Source: Thermoplasmata archaeon (GTDB lineage Archaea > Thermoplasmatota > E2 > UBA202 > JdFR-43). Taken from it: a stretch of DNA of 8,088 nucleotides. Under the pieces are notes generated by a model, which did no database searches, had not been told where the DNA came from, and saw nothing but the letters and a program-made list of their open reading frames with translations. The DNA is taken from contig JAGGYX010000206.1 of assembly GCA_021162305.1 (NCBI GenBank), forward strand, positions 1-8,088. The letters run 5' to 3'. The position numbers were made by a program, and so were the translations under genes. This document shows, piece after piece, positions 1 to 6,421 of the stretch. Numbering within the stretch: position 1 is the first letter of the stretch; every line of letters begins with the position of its first letter.

Positions 1-1
1 C

Positions 2-1111
2 GGCATATTGCATGAAAAATGGTGGGTTCCAGTTCGCTATACACATTTAGATGATAACAGCAATTGGGAAAAAAGCTATCTTTCAGATTTATATTTTGCC
101 GATGTTTATAAATATGAAGATGGAAAGATTGTTTTCGAGGACTGGGACAGCAATGGAAATGGTAAATATGCAGAGTGGAGTGCTCTTTCAAAAGACATTT
201 TGGATTTGAATCCAGATGTTTATGTAGGCAGATTAGCATGTAGAAGCGTTGGAGAAGTCAAAAATATGGTGAATAAAATAATTGAATATGAAAATAGCAA
301 TGCAATGCAGCAAGATTGGTTCAAGAGAATGGTCGTTATTGGTGGAGACACATTTCCAGATGACCCAGATGACCCATATTATGAAGGGGAAATTTCAACA
401 GGAAAATCGCTGGAATATATGGCACCAATGGGGATAGAGCCTGTAAAGCTATGGACTTCTGACGGGAGTCTATTAAAAGACCAGGCTCCAGATACTGCAT
501 GGAAGAATGTGGTGGAAGCAATAAGTCAGGGAGCTGGATTTGTTGATTTTGAAGGACATGGAAATCCAATGAGCTGGGCAACTCACCCGCCACATGATAA
601 AAATACATGGATAACTGGAATGCAGGTAATCCATATGCGATTATTGCAAAATAAAGGAATGTACCCTATTCTAATGGTCGGCGGCTGCCACAACAGCCAG
701 TTTAATGTGAGTGTGCTGAATCTAATTAATCTGAATCTTAAGAAATCATATGAAGCATATTGGAAATCAGAATGGTCACCTGAGAGCTGGGGATGGTGGA
801 TTGTAAAAATGCCTGATAAAGGGGCTATAGCAAGCATTGGATGCACTGGCTTGGGTTATGGAGCAATATATGATACCAATAAAGATGGCATACCAGATTG
901 CATACAGCAGTATGGAGGATGGATTGATATACAATTCTTTAAGCTTATAGGTAATGGCAATGCCACCTATGTAGGAGATGCGCATTCAATGGCAATAGCT
1001 GACTATGTTGCAAACTTTGAAACCATGAGGGACAACATAGATTGCAAGACTGTCCAGGAATGGGTTTTGCTTGGAGACCCAACGCTTAAAATAGGAGGAT
1101 ATGAAAGCTAA
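2..1111 (+). CDS. C25 (gingipain-like) cysteine peptidase, 3' part only
   Basis: The reading frame is open to the window edge (codons GGC ATA precede the TTG at 8), so the start, any signal peptide and any propeptide lie outside. Counting from that TTG as residue 1, the catalytic pair of the clan CD C25 family is visible: His184 in an EGHGN motif after a hydrophobic strand, and Cys227 in VGGCHNS. Other family marks are the SDLYFADVY segment near residue 26, an acidic DSNGNGKY stretch near 48, PDVYVGRLACR near 69, IGGDTFP near 111, and the closing LLGDPTLKIGGY near 354. Family members are secreted endopeptidases that digest extracellular protein; secretion here is inferred because the leader is missing. 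The protein stops four residues after its GDP motif, so there is no C-terminal Ig-like, sorting or anchor domain. Arg- or Lys-specificity cannot be decided. A pyrimidine-rich stretch follows the stop. Confidence 0.88.
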   Translation, partial: GILHEKWWVPVRYTHLDDNSNWEKSYLSDLYFADVYKYEDGKIVFEDWDSNGNGKYAEWSALSKDILDLNPDVYVGRLACRSVGEVKNMVNKIIEYENSNAMQQDWFKRMVVIGGDTFPDDPDDPYYEGEISTGKSLEYMAPMGIEPVKLWTSDGSLLKDQAPDTAWKNVVEAISQGAGFVDFEGHGNPMSWATHPPHDKNTWITGMQVIHMRLLQNKGMYPILMVGGCHNSQFNVSVLNLINLNLKKSYEAYWKSEWSPESWGWWIVKMPDKGAIASIGCTGLGYGAIYDTNKDGIPDCIQQYGGWIDIQFFKLIGNGNATYVGDAHSMAIADYVANFETMRDNIDCKTVQEWVLLGDPTLKIGGYES

Positions 1112-1136
1112 TTCCTCCTCTTTTCCCAAAATTTTT
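1112..1136 (+). terminator. Pyrimidine/T-rich tract after the protease gene
   Basis: Immediately after the protease stop codon the plus strand runs through C/T-rich sequence with a T4 and then a T5 tract and no strong hairpin. Archaeal RNA polymerase often terminates on such U-rich tracts without a stem. The last Ts merge with the A/T-rich promoter of the next gene, so the two signals cannot be cleanly separated. Confidence 0.35.
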
Positions 1137-1141
1137 AAATA
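1132..1141 (+). promoter_or_regulatory. TATA-like promoter for the signalling operon
   Basis: A TTTTTAAATA stretch is centred about 22-24 bases upstream of the ATG at 1159. The usual archaeal distance from TATA centre to transcription start is close to this, so the transcript would begin at or within a few bases of the ATG. No ribosome-binding site precedes that ATG, as expected for a leaderless message. Confidence 0.6.
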
Positions 1142-1158
1142 AAGTATTTTTTAAAAAC

Positions 1159-1452
1159 ATGTTCATTCCATTGGTAGCTTTGTTCATCCTTTCGATTGTC
1201 CTTCCAGCCATCTCCTCATATTATTTCAACCTCCTCATGAGATTCATAAAGGTTAAAAGAGGCACCATACTGGTTGCTGGGGCGCTGACAGTCTGGCTGG
1301 CATATATTTTTTTCATGCTTCCATGGATTTTTATTGGAGAGGATATGCCTGAAGTAAGGTTACTGTCTTACATTCTTTCATTGGTTGGGCTTTTGATTCT
1401 TTCATATGGAGTATTTCGAATATATTTTGACTGGAGGGAAGTGATCAAATGA
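1159..1452 (+). CDS. Small three-helix membrane protein, first gene of the sensor operon
   Basis: I do not recognise a named family. The 97-residue product is almost entirely membrane-embedded: hydrophobic stretches at about residues 2-22, 36-58 and 67-88, joined by a short basic loop (KVKRG, near 31-35) and a short acidic loop (GEDMPE, near 60-65), ending in a charged tail. The basic loop predicts that this side faces the cytoplasm. The ATG at 1159 is the only sensible start: it follows a TATA-like box and has no Shine-Dalgarno site, fitting a leaderless transcript. Its TGA overlaps the ATG of the histidine kinase by 4 bases, so the two are probably translationally coupled and made in similar amounts. 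By context it may be a membrane partner or sensing subunit of the kinase, whose own N-terminus has the same three-helix layout. That role is inference. Confidence 0.8.
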   Translation: MFIPLVALFILSIVLPAISSYYFNLLMRFIKVKRGTILVAGALTVWLAYIFFMLPWIFIGEDMPEVRLLSYILSLVGLLILSYGVFRIYFDWREVIK

Positions 1453-3209
1453 TTGGCATGCTGATAATTTTGAACCTTATCGTCTCTTTTCTAATATTTC
1501 TGGTGGTTTTTCAGATATATGAGGCATATAGAAGAAATTATTTATTCTGGTTTCTTCTCGGTATGCTATTCATACCAATTTTATTTTTCTATTCACTCAT
1601 TGAATTCAATTTTCCATTTAGGCATAGAGAGCTTTTTTATCCATTGCTTGTGATTATGATTGAAATTATGATGATAGCAGGTGAGAAAAAACTTCTTTCA
1701 TCAATTAAAGCTGAGGAAGGGGAGGAATATAAAATTCTTTTAAGAGAGGACATGATGCTTTTGAAAACATTTGAAAGAATATCAAATTATCTCATTGGAA
1801 GAATATCTCCTCTAATCGGAATAAAAAATGTTGAGAAAAGCATGGAAGAATGCGTGGAAAAATATCCCATGCTTGCTGGCATATATGTTGCTCCAAATGA
1901 AAAAATAGTAACATATGGCATAGAGAAAAACATGGAAAAAATTGAAGAAGAAAAAAGGATTAAGGAGCTGTGCATTGCCTTCTCATTTTTCATAGAAAAA
2001 TTGATTGACATGTATGCTGCTTTTGTTCCATATGAGAAAATTTCTGAGGATTTAAGGAAGCTCTTTGGAAGAATTGACCCAAAAATAATAAAATGGCTGA
2101 CTCCTTTTGCAATACTTAAAATTGTTATAGAGCCCATTTTAAGGCGTTGTAAGCCAGATGAGCTAACAGAAATAAGGATATCTGTTGTCTTTGAAGGAAT
2201 AAACATCAATAAAAATGGTGGTATTGAATTGCACGAATTGTATCAATATGAGTATAAAGAAATGATAAAAAAAGTAATAAAATTCATTGAAAGATTGCAT
2301 TATATATTGCTCCGTCTTTTTAGAGAAGAGGTGGATAAAGAGCTGACAAAAAATTTCAGATTGCTTCCAAACAACATAAAGGAGGAGATGTATAGGGCGG
2401 GATTGATAAAATATCTTCCGTCTGGAATACTTGAAGAGGAAAAACTTACTTTCATGAGTAGAGAAAAGCTTATAAAAGAACTTGCAGAAAGGAAAAGGAA
2501 GCTTGAAGAAGCATATAAAAGGCTTTCTGAAGCAAAACTTGATAGAATGAAGGCTAATTTTATAAATATAATAGCTCATGAACTTAGAACTCCTCTTACA
2601 GTGATAAAAACATATATTGATTTGCTTCTTCATGAAAAAATGGGCAGATTAAATAAAATGCAGAAAGAAAAGATAAAAAATATTGCAAAAAATATTGAAA
2701 AACTGGAAGAGCTGATAAATGACATGCTCCATATTCCTTCAATAGACAGGCAGGAGCTTGAATTAAGAAAAGAGAATTTTTATATAAAAGATGTAATAAG
2801 AAATATTGTGAATGAGCTAAAAGATATTGTAAAGGAGAAAAAACAGAGTGTTGAAATAAGAGTGGATGATAGCATGGTAAATGGAGACATAAATTTGATA
2901 GAAAAGGCTTTGAAAAACATTATTTCAAACTCCATAAAATATACGCCAGAGAGAGGAAAAATAGAAATTGAAGCTGACAAAGATGGACAGTATGTCCATA
3001 TACTGGTAAGAGACAACGGGCGAGGAATAAAAAAAGAAGAGCTGGAAAAAATATTTGAACCATTTTATACAAGCGAGAAGGGCGGCGTCGGGCTGGGGCT
3101 GGCGATAGCCAAAAGCATAGTGGAGGGGCACGACGGCAGAATATGGGCTGAAAGCGAATTTGGAAAAGGAACAACATTTCATATATTGCTAAAGAGGGTT
3201 AGAAAATGA
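1449..3209 (+). CDS. Membrane histidine kinase with a novel-looking sensor module
   Basis: This 586-residue kinase autophosphorylates and should pass phosphate to the response regulator encoded just downstream. Three membrane helices lie at about residues 3-23, 31-52 and 62-78. Residues about 95-335 form a soluble region I do not recognise, apparently built from two similar halves (about 143-231 and 243-328). A charged coiled coil (338-368) leads into the HisKA domain, with the phospho-acceptor His377 in an AHELRTPL motif. The ATPase domain has the N box (Asn494 in ISNSIKYTP), G1 box (Asp522-Gly526, DNGRG), F box (FEPFY, 536-540) and G2 box (GVGLGLA, 546-552), so it looks catalytically complete. 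A GGAGG at 1433-1437 precedes the ATG, which overlaps the upstream stop. The signal sensed is unknown; there is no large extracellular loop, so it is likely cytoplasmic or within the membrane. The G2-box DNA is unusually G+C-rich. Confidence 0.93.
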   Translation: MIGMLIILNLIVSFLIFLVVFQIYEAYRRNYLFWFLLGMLFIPILFFYSLIEFNFPFRHRELFYPLLVIMIEIMMIAGEKKLLSSIKAEEGEEYKILLREDMMLLKTFERISNYLIGRISPLIGIKNVEKSMEECVEKYPMLAGIYVAPNEKIVTYGIEKNMEKIEEEKRIKELCIAFSFFIEKLIDMYAAFVPYEKISEDLRKLFGRIDPKIIKWLTPFAILKIVIEPILRRCKPDELTEIRISVVFEGININKNGGIELHELYQYEYKEMIKKVIKFIERLHYILLRLFREEVDKELTKNFRLLPNNIKEEMYRAGLIKYLPSGILEEEKLTFMSREKLIKELAERKRKLEEAYKRLSEAKLDRMKANFINIIAHELRTPLTVIKTYIDLLLHEKMGRLNKMQKEKIKNIAKNIEKLEELINDMLHIPSIDRQELELRKENFYIKDVIRNIVNELKDIVKEKKQSVEIRVDDSMVNGDINLIEKALKNIISNSIKYTPERGKIEIEADKDGQYVHILVRDNGRGIKKEELEKIFEPFYTSEKGGVGLGLAIAKSIVEGHDGRIWAESEFGKGTTFHILLKRVRK

Positions 3210-4225
3210 AAATTCTGTTTGTGGATGATGATGCCGGCATACTTGAAGCTGCAAAAACAGCTCTGGAATTGTATGGATATGATGTTATCACAGCTTCTTC
3301 TGGAGAGGAATGTCTTCAAAAAATTGGAGATGCTGATATTGTTTTTTTGGATATAAAGATGCCGGGTATGAACGGAATAGAGGTTTTAAAGGAGATAAAG
3401 AAAAGGAATAAGGATTTGCCAGTTATAATGATAACTGCATATGCTACCGTTGATACAGCGATAGAAGCAATGAAAGAGGGAGCTTTTGACTATATAAGGA
3501 AACCATTTGATGTTGAAGAATTACGCTCAAGTCTGCTTGCTGCCATTGAAGACATAAAATTCAACAAATTGAAGGATTTTTATGGAGAGGATGCAATAGA
3601 AAAATTCAATAAAATGAGCAAAGGAAAGGGTATATATTTAGCAAGGCAAGATATGGGAATAAATGCAATATTTATTCCATTGGAAAAGGATTTGAGGATA
3701 AGGGATATGGAAGAAATTAAGGAGGATATAGAGAAACATATAAGAAAAAATGTGCCCATACTTGTGCTGAATATGGAATATATTTTCAAAGAATATGAAG
3801 AGAAAACAAAGGAATTCATAGAATGGCTAAATAAAAAAGCAACTTCTCTTAATTGCAAGCTCATTATGTCTGCAAAAATTGGAAAGCTGGATGAAGAGCG
3901 TAAGAGAGAATTGCAGGAAATGATTGCTGATATCCATCTCAGCATATTAACAGATTCAATTTCGAGCCATTTAAGAAGAAAAATAATAAGTCTTCTTTCA
4001 GATGGAAAAAAATATTCTTTCACGAGAATTGCACAGGAGATAAAAATAAAAGATAATCCAAAATTGAGTTTCCATTTAAAGAAATTGAAAGATGATGGAG
4101 TCATAGCACAGGATGACGAAAAAAGATATTATCTTACAAAATTGGGGAAAGAAATAGCAAATTTTATAGAAGATATTAAGAAAAACAAAATTGGAAAAGG
4201 AAAAATTTTATGGCTGACTGATTAA
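3206..4225 (+). CDS. Response regulator: REC, DUF835-like middle, winged-helix DNA-binding end
   Basis: The N-terminal receiver domain (residues 1-118) is complete: acidic pocket Asp7-Asp8-Asp9, phospho-acceptor Asp49 in FLDIKMPG, switch residue Thr77 and Lys99 in RKP. Residues about 140-235 resemble the archaeal DUF835 domain: a strand with hydrophobic-acid pattern (PILVLNMEYI), a helix (EFIEWLNKKA), then an LIMSAKIGKLDE segment and a following helix. Residues about 245-325 are a winged helix of the ArsR-like archaeal type, with SFTRIAQEI, the recognition-helix motif NPKLSFHLKKLKDDGVI and a wing ending in YYLTKLGKEI. It should therefore be a phosphorylation-controlled transcription factor, unlike the many archaeal receivers with no DNA-binding output. 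The ATG overlaps the kinase stop by 4 bases and has GAGGG at 3194-3198. The DUF835 assignment rests on pattern resemblance only. Its stop interlocks with that of the convergent oxidoreductase gene. Confidence 0.92.
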   Translation: MKILFVDDDAGILEAAKTALELYGYDVITASSGEECLQKIGDADIVFLDIKMPGMNGIEVLKEIKKRNKDLPVIMITAYATVDTAIEAMKEGAFDYIRKPFDVEELRSSLLAAIEDIKFNKLKDFYGEDAIEKFNKMSKGKGIYLARQDMGINAIFIPLEKDLRIRDMEEIKEDIEKHIRKNVPILVLNMEYIFKEYEEKTKEFIEWLNKKATSLNCKLIMSAKIGKLDEERKRELQEMIADIHLSILTDSISSHLRRKIISLLSDGKKYSFTRIAQEIKIKDNPKLSFHLKKLKDDGVIAQDDEKRYYLTKLGKEIANFIEDIKKNKIGKGKILWLTD

Positions 4226-4872
4226 TAGCCGAGAGCAGCTTTTATTTCCTCCAAGATAACTTCTTCTGGAACCGCTCCCACAATTTCTCTCGTCTCATTT
4301 ATAACAATTTTTGGCACGCCCATAACATTATATTTTTGAGCGAGATGTGGAAATTCTATTACTTCCACCATATCTCCAGTTATCCTTTCATTTTCAATTG
4401 CCATTTGATGGGCAGTATGCACTGCTATCGGGCAGTAAGGACAGGTGGGAGTGACAAAAACCTGAATATGAACATCGCTATCTATTTTTCTGATTTCTTC
4501 TTTGATGTTTTCTTTAAGATTCGTCCTTCCCCGCGAAGCATCTATAACATCTTCAAGTAATGTTGAAAATTCATAACCAGAGGGTATACCAAAAAATCTT
4601 ATTTTATATTCATTTTCACCAAATACGAGTGTTGCTGGAATTTTATTTATTCTGTATTTTTCAACCAGCTCCTTCTCCTTTTCAAATTCATAAATTTCGA
4701 GTTTTATTTTTCCATCTGCAAGCTCTGTTAAAGTTTCCAAAATTTCTTTTGTTTCTGCGCAATATCTGCATTTGTAATGCTCTGTGAAATATAATATCCT
4801 TACATCTTTTTCCATTTCATTTGCAAACTTTCCTTTTATAGACTTTTTATCTTCCTCGTTTATCAATTCCAT
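4222..4872 (-). CDS. Two-domain protein disulfide oxidoreductase (glutaredoxin-like PDO)
   Basis: The product has two thioredoxin folds in tandem, as in the archaeal PDO family that forms, reduces or shuffles disulfides in the cytoplasm, typically of thermophiles. Counting from the start chosen here, the first site is CRYC (residues 35-38) with cis-Pro79 in KIPAT, and the second is CPYC (144-147), in VTPTCPYCP, with cis-Pro187 in GVPK. The length of 216 residues is near the family norm of about 220-230. The frame also has an ATG at 4893, seven codons earlier. I prefer 4872 because the product then begins MELINEEDKKSIK, which lines up with the start of the Pyrococcus enzyme as I recall it, and because a TTTATATA box sits about 24 bases upstream and would be overlapped by the longer reading. 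No leader peptide is visible. The 3' end overlaps the convergent regulator gene by 4 bases, leaving no intergenic terminator. Confidence 0.92.
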   Translation of the reverse strand: MELINEEDKKSIKGKFANEMEKDVRILYFTEHYKCRYCAETKEILETLTELADGKIKLEIYEFEKEKELVEKYRINKIPATLVFGENEYKIRFFGIPSGYEFSTLLEDVIDASRGRTNLKENIKEEIRKIDSDVHIQVFVTPTCPYCPIAVHTAHQMAIENERITGDMVEVIEFPHLAQKYNVMGVPKIVINETREIVGAVPEEVILEEIKAALGY

Positions 4873-4892
4873 GCTCTGGATATGCATAGCCA

Positions 4893-4900
4893 TATATAAA
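4893..4900 (-). promoter_or_regulatory. TATA box of the oxidoreductase gene
   Basis: The minus strand reads TTTATATA here, a near-ideal archaeal TATA box, preceded by an A-rich stretch where a BRE would lie. Its centre is about 24.5 bases from the ATG at 4872, which predicts a leaderless transcript starting there and argues against the upstream ATG at 4893, since that codon falls at the edge of the box itself. Confidence 0.65.
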
Positions 4901-4930
4901 TTTTAGCTGTGCCTAAATTTGGATTTAAAT

Positions 4931-4938
4931 TTTAAATA
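4931..4938 (+). promoter_or_regulatory. TATA box of the serine hydrolase gene
   Basis: TTTAAATA is centred about 23.5 bases upstream of the ATG at 4958, again predicting a leaderless message. It shares an 85-base divergent intergenic region with the oxidoreductase promoter, so one regulator bound between them could affect both genes. A second A/T box (ATTTAAAT, 4923-4930) is less well placed. Confidence 0.6.
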
Positions 4939-4957
4939 TTGCTTGTATTTTTAATTC

Positions 4958-6256
4958 ATGAAGCAATATATTGCCATTATAGTTTTTTTATTGCTTTTGG
5001 GCACAATACAGGCTGGTATAATAAATGAGAAAAGAAATTTTGATAACAATAGAGAAAAAATAAACGATGCTATTTTTGATAAGGTAATTGAAAGCATTAT
5101 GAAATCAGCTCATATGTCGGCAATGTCAGCATGCATTGTTAAGAATGGCAAGGTAGTTTGGGCAAAAGGATATGGATTATATGATAGGGAAAATGGAAAG
5201 GAGGCAGGCAATGAAACAATATATCTCGTTGCTTCCATTTCAAAAACAATAACAGCCACAGCGATCATGCAATTGTATGAGAAAGGATTGCTTGGTATCG
5301 ATGATGATGTGAATAGGTATCTCCCATTTCCTCTAAGAAATCCAAATTATCCTGATGAGCCAATAACAATAAAAATGCTGCTTTCTCATACTTCCAGCTT
5401 GGCTGTTGACCCTCCTGCCTTTTATTGCTATTTTCCTGGAGATTTAGAAATAAAGGGATATCCGTATCCATGGCTTGAAGAATATCTTGTGCCGGGAGGA
5501 ATGCATTATAAGCCGCAAGTGTGGAGCGATGCTATGCCTGGAGAAAAGCTGCAGTATGCAAATGTTGGCTTTTCATTGCTTGGCTATATTGTCGAGCTTG
5601 TTTCAAATGAGTCTTTTGAGCAATACTGCCAGCAAAATATTTTCAAGCCACTGAGAATGCACAACACAAGCTTTTTCCTTAAAAATTTAAATATAAGCAG
5701 GATAGCCGTTCCATATGAATATAGAGACAAATATGAACCATTGTTGCATTATGCAATATTGGATTATCCGGCAGGCGGGTTGAGGACGAGTATCATGGAT
5801 TTAGCCCATTTTTTAATCGCTCATATGAACAATGGTGTTTACAATGGCATTAGAATATTGAATGAAAGCAGCATAATGGAAATGCACAAAGTTCATGCTC
5901 GTGGAAAATATTTCTTTGACTATGGCTATGGTTTTCAGATATGGCATATTGGGGGCGATACCTATATAGGACATACTGGCGGCTTGTATGGGGTGGCTAC
6001 AAAAATGGTTTATCGCGAATCAGATAAAATTGGCATAATATATTTCATTAATAAGGAAGTGAGAAATTTGAGGGAGGTGACTGCTTTTGCAATGATTGAA
6101 AGGCTATTATTCTGGAAAGCCACCCATGATATAAAAGAATTGAATCATGATATAATCCAGCAGACGATAGAGGCTGATAAAAGTTTGCTGAATAAAGCTA
6201 TCTTCTCTTCCATTTCCACGCGGCAGCCACAAGCATGGACAGAAGCAATGCAATAA
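4958..6256 (+). CDS. Exported serine hydrolase, class C beta-lactamase/PBP4*-type fold
   Basis: Residues 1-19 form a signal peptide or anchor (short basic start, then a hydrophobic run ending GTIQAG), so the enzyme acts outside the membrane. All three catalytic motifs of the penicillin-recognising serine hydrolases are present: Ser93-x-x-Lys96 in VASISKT, Tyr200-x-Asn202 in LQYANVG, and His339-Thr340-Gly341 in GHTGG. LLSHTSSL (141-148) is another family mark. Such proteins (Pfam Beta-lactamase, PF00144) may be D-amino peptidases, esterases or amidases; archaea lack murein, so true penicillin-binding or beta-lactamase work is doubtful and the substrate is unknown. The gene starts behind a TATA box with no ribosome-binding site. 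The last 15 or so residues use codons less typical of the window (ACG, CGG) and may be a replaced tail. A broken DUF2283 gene follows. Confidence 0.9.
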   Translation: MKQYIAIIVFLLLLGTIQAGIINEKRNFDNNREKINDAIFDKVIESIMKSAHMSAMSACIVKNGKVVWAKGYGLYDRENGKEAGNETIYLVASISKTITATAIMQLYEKGLLGIDDDVNRYLPFPLRNPNYPDEPITIKMLLSHTSSLAVDPPAFYCYFPGDLEIKGYPYPWLEEYLVPGGMHYKPQVWSDAMPGEKLQYANVGFSLLGYIVELVSNESFEQYCQQNIFKPLRMHNTSFFLKNLNISRIAVPYEYRDKYEPLLHYAILDYPAGGLRTSIMDLAHFLIAHMNNGVYNGIRILNESSIMEMHKVHARGKYFFDYGYGFQIWHIGGDTYIGHTGGLYGVATKMVYRESDKIGIIYFINKEVRNLREVTAFAMIERLLFWKATHDIKELNHDIIQQTIEADKSLLNKAIFSSISTRQPQAWTEAMQ

Positions 6257-6278
6257 ATCCAAAGGAAGGTGTGAGAAA

Positions 6279-6410
6279 ATGAAAATATCATATGACCCAG
6301 ATACAGATGCACTTTATATCATATTCAAAAAGGGATTATAGAATAAGCAAGAAATTGGAAAAGGACATTATATTTGATGTATTGGTAAAGTAGAATTTTC
6401 TCCTATTCTA
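6279..6410 (+). pseudogene. Decayed DUF2283 gene with two frameshifts
   Basis: An ATG at 6279, preceded by a ribosome-binding-like GGAAGGTG, opens a frame reading KISYDPDTDALYIIFKKG, the characteristic start of DUF2283, a family of small proteins of about 60-70 residues with no established function. A TAG at 6339 ends it. The similarity then continues one frame over, from about 6334 to 6380, as DYRISKKLEKDIIFDV, matching the family's middle (a charged turn, then IIVD). A second shift returns to the first frame at about 6381 with IGKVEFSPIL, resembling the usual GKVVGIEIL end. Two indels, one likely in the A5G3 run at 6327-6334, thus explain the whole stretch. A sequencing error could account for one of them but less easily for both. 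Confidence 0.72.
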
Positions 6411-6421
6411 TACTCCTTTTT
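6391..6421 (+). terminator. Weak hairpin with T5 run at a convergent gene end
   Basis: TAGAAT (6391-6396) and ATTCTA (6405-6410) can pair around an 8-base loop, followed on the plus strand by a T5 run ending at 6421. It could stop plus-strand transcripts from the hydrolase and pseudogene. The stem is only 6 A/T-rich pairs, and it overlaps the stop codon of the convergent KH-protein gene. Confidence 0.25.

Noticed and set aside
2163..2633. A 156-codon minus-strand frame inside the histidine kinase gene
   Set aside because: Its Phe-, Lys- and Tyr-rich composition is what the complement of Lys/Glu-rich helices gives; the plus frame has clear kinase motifs.
3580..4104. A 174-codon open frame on the minus strand inside the response regulator gene
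   Set aside because: It mirrors the regulator's domains codon by codon, is rich in Ser, Phe and Ile as expected of antisense A/T-rich coding DNA, and has no promoter or ribosome-binding site.
4958..6256. Calling the serine hydrolase an antibiotic-resistance beta-lactamase
   Set aside because: The three motifs define the fold, not the substrate; archaea have no murein target for beta-lactams, and the family includes esterases and D-peptidases.
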